Shown: positions 39,692 to 50,664 of the stretch, piece by piece
Layout of the letters: every line of letters starts with the position of its first letter
Position numbering within the stretch: position 1 is the stretch's first letter
Assembly: GCA_922989275.2 (NCBI GenBank)
Contig: OV277863.1
Coordinates: 17,016,001 to 17,080,000 of the forward strand
Direction of reading: 5' to 3'
DNA from: Gari tellinella
Lineage: Eukaryota > Mollusca > Bivalvia > Cardiida > Psammobiidae
Length of the DNA stretch: 64,000 nt
Made by a program: the position numbers and the translations under genes
The notes under the pieces: model-generated
The model's input: the letters and a program-made list of their open reading frames with translations, nothing else
Told to the model about the DNA's origin: nothing
Database searches by the model: none

Positions 39692-39765
39692 TGCTTTACT
39701 TTCAACCTGTTTTAACTGGTCACCTCTTTTCCAAACCAGATACAGGCAACTGGGTGATGGGTTAA
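39692..39765 (+). mobile_element. A-family fragment after OS9 exon 1
   Basis: GTGCTTTACTTTCAACCTG to GTGATGGGTTAA is an A right end. It starts 31 bases downstream of the splice donor. Confidence 0.65.
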
Positions 39766-39806
39766 CATATTCAGCCCTAGTTACAAGTATACTGGTCATT
39801 TAGAAA

Positions 39807-40254
39807 TACAGTGTTCCCTCTCTACAAAGGCCTTCCAAACAACAACTTCCTCTCTTAGTTAAAGAACAATTCTTGAACATAATTCCAGAACAGTTCAGGA
39901 ACATTTCTTGAACTGTTCTTGAAATTTTTGCAGGGGTACAACTACCCTTGCTGCAGTTCCCTAAACAGGACAGTTATGTCCAACCTTTTCAGGACTGAAA
40001 TGTCGTCTGCTTAAAATTGTTGTCTGCTGTTTTTCTCAAAGTGACATAATTAATAGCCATTTGGACTGAAAAAAGTTCAATGACGAGTGACAAACAGCTT
40101 AAATCCAGATCAGACGCCGCGTTACGCGGCGTCTGATCTAGATTTAAGCTGTTTGAAAATGTAAGCCAATTTCCCTCCCTACAACGACTCCCTCTGAACA
40201 ACGCACACTATTTTTGTCTCCCATTGAATGTCGTTGTAGAGAGGGAATGCTGTA
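39807..40254. mobile_element. G-family TA-flanked MITE
   Basis: TACAGTGTTCCCTCTCTACA start and TGTAGAGAGGGAATGCTGTA end. The inner hairpin (about 40087-40156) has AAACAGCTTAAATCCAG and GATCAGACGCCGCG. A further small hairpin (TTCAGGAACATTTCTTGAAC region, 39865-39925) lies in the left arm. Confidence 0.82.
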
Positions 40255-40371
40255 GTGTACTTGTGAAGAAAAGAAGTGCCTTACAAACCATGTATACCTA
40301 GTCTAGAGGGGCTCCTTCCAACCAGGGTCTGCAGTGTTTGTCATTTTACAATATATTGCAGAAATTAACCT

Positions 40372-40635
40372 TTAACCCATTAACTCATAAATACACCTAT
40401 TTACGCCTCTAAATTATTGTTCCACTGAAGAAATAAGTTCTAATTTTTACAGTCATGAACATATATCATATCAAAAAAGTTCTATATTCAAGCAGATGGT
40501 AGCTTAAAGCAGGCTGAAAGTAAAGCAGAATGTGCCTTAATTAATTACTTAAAGGCACATTCTGCTTTACTTTCAACCTGCTTAAGTGGTCACCTATTTT
40601 CAAAACTAGAACAAGGCTATGGGGTAATGGGTTAA
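40372..40635 (+). mobile_element. A-family TTAA MITE
   Basis: TTAACCCATTAACTCATAAA start, GGGGTAATGGGTTAA end. The turn of the hairpin has gained TTAATTACTTAA. Confidence 0.85.
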
Positions 40636-40786
40636 TAGTCATGAGTTGACTAGACTTAATTGGAAACTGGAATTACCCATTAAAAGTTTCAAGGGTGCAT
40701 GAATTAATGCTATATACAAATGTAATTACTTTTGGTCCTGACTTTAGTTGCTACCTGTCTATAACAGTTCACATTCATTCTTCCTC

Positions 40787-41045
40787 TTAACCTTTTCCAC
40801 AATTGTAGCGCATTTTAGCACATTTAATTTATTCCTCCACTGAATAATTTTTTTTTCATTTTATATAGTCATTATTATGTACCAGAAGAAATATTACCTA
40901 TATCCTAGCAGATAGCTGCTTAAAGGCTAAGCAGGCTGAAAGAAAAGCAGAATGTGCCTTAAGGCACATTCTGCTTTACTTTCAACTTGCTTTAAGTGGT
41001 CACCTGTCTTCAAAACTAGAAGCAGGCTCTGGGATAAAGGGCTAA
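40787..41045 (+). mobile_element. A-family MITE
   Basis: TTAACCTTTTCCACAATTG start, right end GATAAAGGGCTAA (TTAA decayed). Intact hairpin arms. Confidence 0.8.
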
Positions 41046-41276
41046 TAGCCACTTAATTGATGGTTTGCACTATCAGATACTGAATATGACAGTAATATGA
41101 CATTTAGCAATGGCATTGTATCAGCTAATCTGTTTCCAGGCGACAGACCTTATAATGAGAATACTGTCAAACCTGAGCTCTACAGCTCTGTGATGAATTT
41201 ACAGTCTTACACAGTTGTACCTGTAGTCTGGGATTTTTTATGGACAATAGACCACTGGATGTAGAACAAAATCAAT

Positions 41277-41316
41277 GCAAGGAGCTTTCTGCATTACTTT
41301 TGTCCTGCATTAAGCT
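41277..41316. repeat. T-family half hairpin
   Basis: GGAGCTTTCTGCATTACTTT then TGTCCTGCATTAAG is one T arm. Confidence 0.5.
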
Positions 41317-41484
41317 GCTACAAATATACTGTACATTTAAGTGGACACATAATACAAGTTTTACTGTACATGAATTTGAGAATAGGAAGCAAGTTATGCA
41401 GAAAATACCCAAATGGGAACATCATATGTTACTTTTATCCTGTGTAAGGTAGTAATCTGTTGCATGAGCATGGAAATGGCTGCT

Positions 41485-41719
41485 TTAACCCATAAATATG
41501 CCTTATAAAACCTTTAATTGATTCCTCCACTGAAGAAATAGCTCCAATAAATACAGTCACTGATACGCACCATACACCATACTGTTTAACCTAACAGATG
41601 ATTATAAGCTTAAAGCAGACTGAAAATAAAGCAAAATGCATATTATACTTTCTTTTCAACCTGCTTTAAGTAGTCACCTTTCTTCAAAATTAGAATTCTG
41701 CTATGGGGTACTGGGTCAA
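41485..41719 (+). mobile_element. A-family MITE, shortened hairpin
   Basis: TTAACCCATAAATATGCC start and CTATGGGGTACTGGGTCAA end. The hairpin tip is deleted. Confidence 0.75.
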
Positions 41720-43009
41720 AAATCTGCAATAGTGTGTCATTTTCAAAGGTTTCTCAATAAAGATTGGAGTGACAAGAAAAATTAATATCAAGTCTAGCAG
41801 GAATTTAGCAGCTTAGTGACATGCCTTAAATCATCTGCATTAATGTCAGAGTTTATACTACAGTGATAATTTTAGGTCTGCGTCCTGCGTACAATACGCA
41901 TAAAAATCGTCGAGGACGCATAGTCTGAAAAGACGTGCGTCCTCAAGGACGCATCTTCGTATGGGCGTGAAAAATACAGAACGATTCATACTATAATGTG
42001 TAGCAACTTTGTAACGGCGTATCAGGCCTACGTAAGTGCTAAATTGTTTTCGCAGACGAACGTAGTTGCTAAAGACGCCGAATATATTATGATAATTAGG
42101 CCAAAATAAATCATAAGACGAATACAAAAAGTCCGCGCCGCGAATAATGAACTCTTTTTATACTGGCTAGTCAAGACAGTGCGGTCAATGTTTTAGACCT
42201 AGCCTATTTATGTCCAAAATGGCGGGTATCGGACTTGACAAGAATCGCCCCAAAGTTTGAAAGGTTTGACGCATGGTATTTGATTATCGTAGCAAGTGCG
42301 CGCGAATTTTTACGCACTATCTGTATCTAAACTTTCTATATCTAATGCGTCGTAGAATATCACGACGGGGAGAAGAGTCGTCATTAGTTATAATAGGCGA
42401 TAATATCGTAGGGCGGGTATCGCGTAGAGCTGACTTGAAAGATTGCACTAGTAATTTTTGTGCGAGATTTTCAAAAATTATGCGAGAATCGGACATCATA
42501 GCTGCAACACTGTTTTAAGTACAGTTACAACATTGTAGGTGTGTTCGTAATAATAGTAAAGTAAGAAATTCATTTGTGAAATTTTGTTAGAACAGTAATT
42601 TTCAACACAGCACTCTTGCTACACATGCTGATCTGTAGAGCATACAGGCATCCGTTTTTGGACAGAATCACAAAGAACAGAGTCCTAATAAAGTCAAATT
42701 GACCAAAGTTATTGACTTAAGTGCACATTGAACTGGAAATATCAGAAACATGCAGGTTTTATGAAATTAAATGAACAAACTAAACTTACTATGACATTAA
42801 GATTTTAATATTCATTGATTCATTTTCAGTGAAATGAAAATACGGATGGGTGTAACAATCTGTTCACATGCTTATAGTTGGTGAAAAAATTTGGGACCCA
42901 TAGTTTTTCTATGGGACCCATAGATATCAAAGTTATGGGTCCCAAAGGACCCATTCTTTTTTTTTCTAAAATTATTACTGTTATACTGATACTATCATAC
43001 TAGAACTGA
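41720..43009. other. Unassigned sequence with small hairpins
   Basis: Contains GACGCATAGTC-type repeats near 41875-41955 (GAGGACGCAT, CAAGGACGCAT) and a hairpin ATGGGACCCATAG/ATGGGTCCCA at 42910-42957. No gene is supported; open frames here show no known domain. Confidence 0.4.
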
Positions 43010-43102
43010 ACTCCAGATAACGTGGGTATATTTCAAATATTTAGTCTTAGATAAGGTGGGCATTTAAAAAATACTAACTTTCTGATTTTTCCACCAAGAC
43101 TT

Positions 43103-43293
43103 ATTCAGAGCTCCAGATAAGGGGAGTACGTGTATTTCAAAAACTAAAATCTTTCTTTCTGCATTAAGTCCTATGGTGTCACTTCTCATTAGAATTGTCT
43201 CTTCAAGACGATTCTAATGAGTAGTAACATCATAGGATATAAGTGAGAAAATGTTGGATTTGTTCAGTTTACTCCCTCTTATCTGGACCCCTG
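43103..43293 (+). mobile_element. D-family MITE, with a D fragment before it
   Basis: GAGCTCCAGATAAGGGGAG start, CTCTTATCTGGACCCC end. The hairpin ATTAGAATTGTCTC / GACGATTCTAAT is intact. An extra D end lies at 43010-43090. Confidence 0.8.
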
Positions 43294-43388
43294 CTCTTAT
43301 TCGACTGTCGGCACGACTGTCTTTTGAAGTGTATAAGCTATTTTCCAGGGTAATGCTTCTTGAGACTTGCAAGGTTAACTATTTCAGA

Positions 43389-44552
43389 GACCGTCTTTAG
43401 CTATGTATTGTGCGCACTTTTATCATAAAATCTTTTTTCTGCAATTTGGGGGTGCGTACAATACAGGGGAACAAGACTCTAAAGCCTACCTTGACCAATG
43501 GTTAGCGCCCGTAGGCTGATGTGTTAAGATTGCGCAATACGCTGCAGGGCTTTAATTGGCACCTCCCATACTAGGCGGCCGGGGATTAGGGCTGTTTATT
43601 GGAGATGACACGCTAGTGACCCCAATTATAATCAGTTATGATTGTCCGGGTGTAAACTGTTGATGTTATGACACTTGATTGCTTATAAGTTATTAAAATT
43701 AGTCTCCGATCTGAGAATGCAAGCCCTCATTATTTGAAGCTTCTTTCGAGGGAGCACATTAGTCATTACGTACAGTATCTAATACAATCTAAATCGGTAA
43801 GGCATTTTGAACTGAGCGAGAAATAAAGTAAATAAACAAGTTGTTATTCATAATTATTGCGTGAAATCGCTCAAAAGGAAGTAAACTTAGCTCTGGTTGC
43901 ATCGTAGAAACAAAGCGTCACTGTATAAACACCCGCCATTTCCGGACCCGAACTGCGCATAATCGAATTTACTATTTCCGGATTATTCTTTTGATTTGCG
44001 GCACTCGATTTTCAGAGCGAAACTTTTTGTAACTTTTTCGGAACATTCGTATTCTACCGTATTTTTTCATAATTCAATAAATGCTAGTGATGAAATAATT
44101 CGATACAATAAATGTTTAGTATTTATATATTTTAATCCTAATAAACGCATCTACAAACTTACACAGAATAATGCGGGGTGATTCTAATCAGGAACATATT
44201 CCGTTCCTGTTCTAATGTGACGCTAGAAATGAAAATTAAGTATGCCTATAAAAATATGTCTGGTTTCGTTTCCAGCATTTGAAACACAGTCACATCTTAT
44301 TTTTTGGAACTTCGAAGGGCGGATTTCACCCCTGACTATCAGAATACTTGTAATTATCACATATTTAACGGATTTTCTTGATCCTAAAATATGCCTACGG
44401 AACTCTCTTCATTTAAAAACAACTGGGTTCAGCAGGAGAAATCGTGCGTACGACGGCTGACCAAAACCTTAGGAAAAGTTTTTTTCCAGACATTTAACCC
44501 TGAAAATAAGGGTGCGTGTTATACACGGATGCGCACAATACTCGGGAAATGA
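43389..44552. mobile_element. TIR element with GTATTGTGCGCA ends
   Basis: Left ACCGTCTTT..GTATTGTGCGCA and right TGCGCACAATAC..AAATGACGGT are inverted. A second inverted pair lies inside (GGGTGCGTACAATAC and GGGTGCGTGTTATAC are related). The 1.1-kb interior has no transposase that I recognise. Confidence 0.55.
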
Positions 44553-45296
44553 CGGTAAATGCGCCAGATGCGTATCCACACACAAACAATATTGAGTGGA
44601 GCATTAAAGTGGTTAGGATCTACATGTAGAAACATCACGTACATTTGGACTTTTACTCACATTTTATTAATTAAACGAATTTGGAAGTTATTTACTTAAA
44701 AAAATAACTAAAAAACGCAAAGCGTATGCAGAATTCGTATTTGATTCGGTAAAGGAGTTGCTGATCCGCCCTTGCACGCACTACATATCTGACGCGCATA
44801 ATTCTGATGTTGTTGTTGTTCTTGTGGGTGTATGATTACATAGTTATAAGGTGAAAAATAGTGCGCGCGATAAACCGTTTTAAAGCAATATATCGTATTG
44901 TTTACCAACACGCCTTGGACTAAAAGTAAAAAGTATAATGTTTGTACTTGTTAGAATTGATGAAAAGATATTTAACTGAAACATACACTTGATACCGATG
45001 AATTCAATAATGACTAGATAAATGGGGGTTATTAATCCGCCCCTGGTAATTTCTACACTTCAGGACACCGTGCGATCGCTGGTGTGTAATCTGGTCTAAA
45101 TAGTGCAGTAGAAAATTCATTTTAACATATCATTATTGAAGTGTTTGCTAACATTTTCGCAATAAACCTTGAATATACAAACCGCTTCATATTATGACAG
45201 CGATTACGGCTGTATTGATAATATCCCGTGGAAATATTCACAGTGAGACTCAGGTTAACAGATGGCATAAAGTATTTTGTTTTCACGCTTATTATA
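44553..45296. other. Unassigned sequence
   Basis: No feature recognised. Confidence 0.35.
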
Positions 45297-45836
45297 CAGT
45301 GAACCCCCTCTATATTAGGACCACAAAATTGTGTTATTTATTAGGTGTTTAAAAATGTGACGGCTTACAGCAAGTTGGCCTTTAAACAAACAGAAACACC
45401 TTTAGGGGCTTTTTAGCTCACCTGAGCCAAAGGCTCAAGGTGAGCTATTGTGACCGCTCACCGTCCGTAGTACGTCTGTCCGTCTGTCCGTTCACTTTTA
45501 CTTCAAACGACAGCTCCTCTGAAACCCGCCGATTGTAGGGAGAGTTCAAACTGCTCATGATGTTCCTTGGATGCTTCTCTACAGAAGTTGTTAAAAAAAA
45601 ATGAAAAAAAGCACAAACTCTGCTTGAAAAAGCAAAAAAGCAAAAATCTTTAAAAAATCTTCTTGCCCAAAACTACTAGGCCCTAAGCTTTGATATTTGT
45701 ACAGTAGAATCTCCTGGTGGATCTCTCTATAGTTTGTTAAAATGAAATCCCTAGGGTCACATTTGACACCACCCTGCACAGTTTAAGTGCTGCTCTAGGC
45801 AGGTTTTACAGTATTTTTGATTTAGGCAGAACTGTA

Positions 45837-46050
45837 TTTACCTGAGTTACCCTTAATATACTATGGGCAAATAACCAATATTTGCAAACAGTTTGGATCC
45901 AGATCAGATGCAACATAATGCTGCATCTAATCTGGATCCAAACTATTTGCCACTCATTTACCAACTTAACATTTTCTAAAAAATAAAAATGTACATTTTT
46001 TACACACAGAAGGTATTTAGCAGACATCATTTCAGTCTGGTAAGGGTAAG
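45837..46050. mobile_element. B-like MITE inside the I element
   Basis: The hairpin GCAAACAGTTTGGATCC, AGATCAGATGC and partner is clear at 45886-45955. The outer ends (GAGTTACCCTTAATA and GTCTGGTAAGGGTAA) are only partly inverted. Confidence 0.55.
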
Positions 46051-46173
46051 CTCCCAGACTGCTGCTGCTACAGTTCTCTTACATAATATTTGACCTCAGT
46101 GATCAGGCCAACAGAACTGAACATGTTGTCTGCTAAAGTTTAGAAATGGTTCAGTCGTTTGTTCAGACATTTG

Positions 46174-46673
46174 TTAACCCATTACCCCATAAATGTGCAT
46201 TTTTAGGCCTTTGATTTATTCCTCCACTTAAGAAAATAATTCCCCTTTAACCCTTTCCCCCATAGCATATCTCTAGTATTGAATGTAGGTGTCCACTTAA
46301 AACAGGTTGAAAGTAAAGCAGAATGCGCTTTAAGCGCATTCTGCTTTACTTTCAGCCTGCTTTAAGCTATCATCTACTAGAATATAGAAAATATTTTGTA
46401 TTATACATATTTATGAATGTATAAATTGGAACTATTTTCTTTAGAGCAAGAATAAACTGAATGTGCTAAAAGGCGCTTCTATGGGGGAAAGGGTTAAACA
46501 GTCATGAAAATGTAAGATGTGAAATAAGTTTCTATATCCTAGTAGATGGTAGCTTAAAGCAGTTTGAAAGTAAAGCAAAGTGTGCATTAAGACCCATTCT
46601 GCTTTACTTTCAACCTGCTTTAGGTGGCCACCTATTTTCAAAACTAGAAGCAGGCTATGGGGTAATGGGTAAA
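46174..46673 (+). mobile_element. A-family MITE with a second A MITE inserted (third case)
   Basis: The outer copy runs TTAACCCATTACCCCATAAA to ATAATTCCCCTTTAA and resumes ACAGTCATGAAAATG to GGGGTAATGGGTAA. The inner copy is flanked by TTAA on both sides. Confidence 0.88.
46247..46497 (-). mobile_element. Inner A-family MITE
   Basis: TTAACCCTTTCCCCCATAGC start, TGGGGGAAAGGGTTAA end, with intact hairpin AATGCGCTTTAAGCGCATT. Confidence 0.88.
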
Positions 46674-47369
46674 ATGAAATTGCCTATTTGGAAAGAGCCT
46701 AATGAGAGGAAGTGCCATTTGCAAAGGCCATAACTCTGACATCATTGTTTTTTTTAGTTATTTCCCTTTGTCATATTTTCTTGTCAAGAAGACAACTCCA
46801 GGTCTACTGATGCTATTGTAATGAAATTTTATGTATGGAAAGAAACTGATGAGAGAAAATGCCTAGTGCATAAGGGCAGCAATATTTTGTTTTCCCCTTT
46901 GTCATATTTTATTGTCAGGAAAATAACTCCAGTTCTGCTGACGCTAGTGAAATAATTATCATTTACCGGAAATGGAAATAGCTTGATAAGAGGATGTGTC
47001 ATGGATAAGGGTCATAAGCTTGGCAACAAAATTCACTTTTGTCATGTTTTCTTGTCCGGAAGATAACTCCATTTATAGCTATATTAAAATGTTGTCTTGC
47101 CCAGTCAACTTAGGTACAAACTTCAATGTCCTCAGGTGAGCGAATTTAGGGCCATGGCCCTCTTGTTGTTGTACTGTTAGCTTGCTTTAAGCTGTCACCT
47201 GAGACGTTTACAATTAATCGGCTGTCTTTTTAGTAGTCGTAGTAAAGAGGTTTCACTGTTCTCGGCTCCCCATGATTCCGGGTCGTTTCGCCCCAAACAA
47301 TTTCGCAACTTAGACGTTTCGCGCCAAAACCAGTTCCACCCTGGTCGTTTCCAACCCTGGTAATTTCGC

Positions 47370-48300
47370 CAATTATATTTGATCAGAAATTTAGAATTAA
47401 GAGCACCTGTTGAAACTGAATAGTCTGATTGGATAGTAGCCAGGGCTCCAGATAAGGGAATTATTTCAAAACTTAAAATCTTTATTTGTGCATTAAACCC
47501 TGTGGTGTCACTATACATTTGAATTGTCTCCTCGAGACAAAAAAATGAGTGGTAACACCATAGGGTTTGGTGCTGAAAGGAGTGAAAAAATGTGATTTGT
47601 TTAGTTTACTCCCTCTTATCTGGAGCCCTGTAGGCTGGTCTATGTCCAATTACAGTTTTACCAGATGTGGACTGTGAGTGTAAATTTTAGAGATACAGAC
47701 TGCACTGTTTACTACCACTGGGATGATGCAATTGTACTTCTATTTTAAGATATGACATCTGAAATCTTTTTATATATATACAGAGGAAGCTAGGTGTTTT
47801 GTACTTGTTTACTATCAATTTGTTTGAATTGTTAACTATTTGTACACATTTACCATACATTTAAAGCAATATATTATATATAAAATTAATGGCCTCAAGT
47901 GAGTTAAACACAATCGTGTTGTTTCATCATTATTTACAAGAGTGGCAGTCGAAGTTCAGCAGACTGTTGTATCTGTACATTTGTGTATGCTATAGTTTGT
48001 TTCAAGAAACTCTATGAATGAAGTTTGATATATAGAACAATAGATTAATGTGAGGATCTCCTACCAGTAGCTAGGATATGAGTTAAATTATTGTTCTGTT
48101 TAGCATTTCTGTACATGATAGTTTTGCATTTTAAATAAAAGTTGCTGTTTCAATTTTTTTTGCTTTTCAATCCAAGATATTACAATTCTTTGAAAACCTC
48201 AATTTCATTTAATTTTGCACACCCAATTTCATCTATATAGCCTTAGTTCAACCACTCATTCCGCCGAATATCTTTTTTAAAGATATTTCTTGTTATTTTT
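47370..48300 (+). repeat. Dispersed repeat unit, copy 2, without I insertions
   Basis: A paralogue of the backbone at 12509-16229. It carries the same D MITE but reads straight through the three places where I elements sit in copy 1. It is therefore the empty-site reference for them. Confidence 0.7.
47441..47630 (+). mobile_element. D-family MITE
   Basis: AGGGCTCCAGATAAGGG start, CTCTTATCTGGAGCCCTG end. Same flanks as the D copy at 12583. Confidence 0.82.
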
Positions 48301-48599
48301 AAGATCGTCTGCATTTACTTCTCAACGTTCAACTTTAAGTATCTTGACTGAAACTATGAGTATCAAGCAGTTTGTATTGTGATCAGAAAACTGCATGCGC
48401 AGCGTCTGAGTACCTAAACTGTTGTACTCGGGGTAATCCCGGTAATGCAACAAATGATATCATTCAAATGCAAATCTATTTCCCAGAGTTAACTTTTTGC
48501 TAAATTTGACTAAAGTTATAATGACTTTTTTGTAAGAAGTGTCGAACAGTTGGATACCTGATCAGACGCCACAAACTGGTTGCAAATAGCATAAACATA
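48301..48599. other. Unassigned sequence
   Basis: No feature beyond a short fragment of a B-like hairpin arm near 48545 (CAGTTGGATACCTGATCAG). Confidence 0.35.
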
Positions 48600-49480
48600 A
48601 GCATTAGTAAATGATGAGTGTACTCGTCGATAGGATTGAGTGTGTTAAGCAATTACGATTTATATAATCCTATCCACAAACGGTGCAGATCCTGATCGGA
48701 GGATTCCTTTAGTAGCCCTCTGATTTGGCTCTTCACTGTTAGCATACGGCAAGTGTACCTTCCATAGGTACCGTACGTGCTAGTAGATATCCTTACTGGT
48801 CAATATAGTTAAATGTGTTAAGCAAGTACGATACATGATTACATCCTCTAGGAACCCTCTGAATTGAATCTGCACGGCTAGCACACGACAATTGTACTTT
48901 TCATTCGTGCATTGTTAGTAGGTGACGAATATACTCGTCGATAGGGGTGAATTTGTTAAAAAACTACGATATTAAATTGTATCCATAAACAGTGCAGATC
49001 CTGGTTGGAGGGCTGGGTCTCAGATTTGGGTCTTCGCCGTTAGCATACGACAAGTATACTAGCTCATAGGTACAGTGTTAGTAGATATCTATAGATCTAC
49101 TAGTCGCGAGTAATTAAATATGTTAAAGCAGGGCTTCCATTTCTCCGGATTTTTCCTAAATCTTCGGATTTTTCCCCCAGTTTATAGTAATTTAAAGCAG
49201 GCTGAAAGTAGTCGCATGTCAACAAAACTAGAAACAGGATATTGGGTAAAGGTACGATACGTAAAATCGCACTTGCAAAATGCATATTTGGAAATCTTAG
49301 GATTTTTCATGTCAACTTATGGCAGCCCTGTTAAAGCAATGATATTATATGATCATATCCACTCTTTTAGGAGCCCTCTGATCGGGGTCTGCACTGTCAA
49401 CATACGATAATTGTACTTTTAATACATATACTGTTAGTAAATGACGAGTAAACTCGTCGATAGGATTGATGGTGTTAAGA
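48600..49480. repeat. Diverged tandem array with C-like hairpin pieces
   Basis: Blocks ACTCGTCGATAGG and GTGTTAAGCAA recur at about 48622, 48925 and 49452, with related half-units near 48795 and 49096. Each unit contains GCAGATCCTGATCGGAGG-type and AGCCCTCTGAT pieces like the C core. A Q element interrupts the last unit. Confidence 0.6.
49129..49330 (-). mobile_element. Q-family element with an A-MITE core, second copy
   Basis: CAGGGCTTCCAT and ATGGCAGCCCTG ends, with 6-bp duplication TTAAAG (49123-49128 and 49331-49336). The interior has the same Q arms as the copy at 24104 and an A-derived centre (TTAAAGCAGGCTGAAAGTAG to CAGGATATTGGGTAAAGG). Confidence 0.8.
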
Positions 49481-49487
49481 TTTATTG

Positions 49488-50412
49488 ATGATCCGATTGC
49501 AATCAGATGACGCTCCGCTGGCGATCCGTTAGCGATCTGTAAGATCCGATAGCGACTTCATGGTCATTGGTCGCCTCCCAAATCATAAAAATGTTGCGAC
49601 CTTGTATGATCGGATTGCGCTTCGTTGACGCTCAAAGGCGACTAAGGCGGGATCCAATGCGCTCTTTTGGCGCTCCGATGGCGACCAATGCAATCTATGG
49701 TTCTCAAAAGAGAACCGATAGCGATGTCGACGACCGATGGGGATCCATTACCGGTCTGTTAGCGCTCTACTTGATCTAAATTGGGAGATATCCTACGAAG
49801 ACGTGTGGCGCTCTGCCGCGCTCATTCGTTTTAGATTTGGCAGCAGATGTTTAGGCATATAGCTATATACATAGCTGCTTTCTTTTTGACATGTATCTAC
49901 TTAATGCAGTAGTATCGTAATGTAGACATTTCATATAAGAGCTTTCTGCATTACGTTCGTACTGCCAAAAGTCTTTAGACATCTCTGGGTGTTTTTTCTA
50001 CATTTAATAGCTACTACAGATGTTCTAATGCACATCAAAACCAATGTTGAACGCCGTTATATTTACACACTTTTCGGTACCATCATTGTGTATAACAGTT
50101 TTGATCCGGATGAGACGTCGAGTTACATCATGCAATTTGGATCTATTGATAGAAAATACTATCGGGTATTTTAAGATACAGAGAATCATTATCAGATCGC
50201 CACGGAGCGCAAAGTATCTACTAATTTACTTTGTTGGATCGTGGTGGCGCTCCAGTTACGATCTTGGCGATCAGGTAGCGCTCCGATGGCGACTTAGGCG
50301 ATCAATTAGCGATCTAATGGCGTTCCGGTCGGAGCGCCACGGATTTTTGTGCAGGGAGTAAACCGACGGCGACCTTGGTGATCATGGGGATCAGATAGCG
50401 ATCCATTTGTGT
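49488..50412. repeat. GCGATC/GCGCTCC-rich repeat region
   Basis: Dense variants of GCGATCCGTTAGCGATC and GCGCTCCGATGGCGAC at 49495-49780 and 50205-50410. A hairpin GTGGCGCTCC / GGAGCGCCAC lies at about 50252-50342. A T-like fragment lies near 49910-49970. The two blocks may be the arms of one element, but clean ends were not found. Confidence 0.45.
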
Positions 50413-50664
50413 AATATGTACACTCCTGGCCAAGTTCGATAACTACCTATGTCACATAAGATGTCTAGATTATGCACCTTGAATTACCAGAAATAACCAG
50501 TGGCTGCTCTCTAACTCCACTATTTTTCATCCAATCTTTATAATTTTGTTGTAACAATTATTTAAATTTGAATTTAGATACGTGTACATGTTCTTAATAA
50601 AGAAACACCACCCTTTATTACAAATTCTCGGAAATAGTTATTACAATTGTTTCACAGACAAATG
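50413..50664. other. Unassigned sequence
   Basis: No feature recognised. Confidence 0.35.

Larger units (their letters stand above)
45415..47167 (+). mobile_element. I-family element carrying further MITEs
   Basis: 5-prime AGCTCACCTGAGCCAAAGG with hairpin and GTCCGTCTGTCCG tract. 3-prime end CTCAGGTGAGCGAATTTAGG, a GGGCCATGGCCC hairpin and TCTTGTT. A B-like repeat (45837-46050) and nested A MITEs (46174-46673) interrupt its interior. Interior blocks include AGATAACTCCA repeats near 46795, 46925 and 47061. Confidence 0.75.
45297..47258. mobile_element. E-family MITE split by an I element
   Basis: The left half (45297-45414) starts ACAGTGAACCCCCTCTAT and runs into the core hairpin. The right half (47168-47258) continues TTAGCTTGCTTTAAGCTGTC to GAGGTTTCACTGT. 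The I element sits in the hairpin turn. Confidence 0.75.

Noticed and set aside
42273..42518. Frames on both strands near 42.3-42.5 kb as genes
   Set aside because: Short, overlapping on opposite strands, without domain or splice support.
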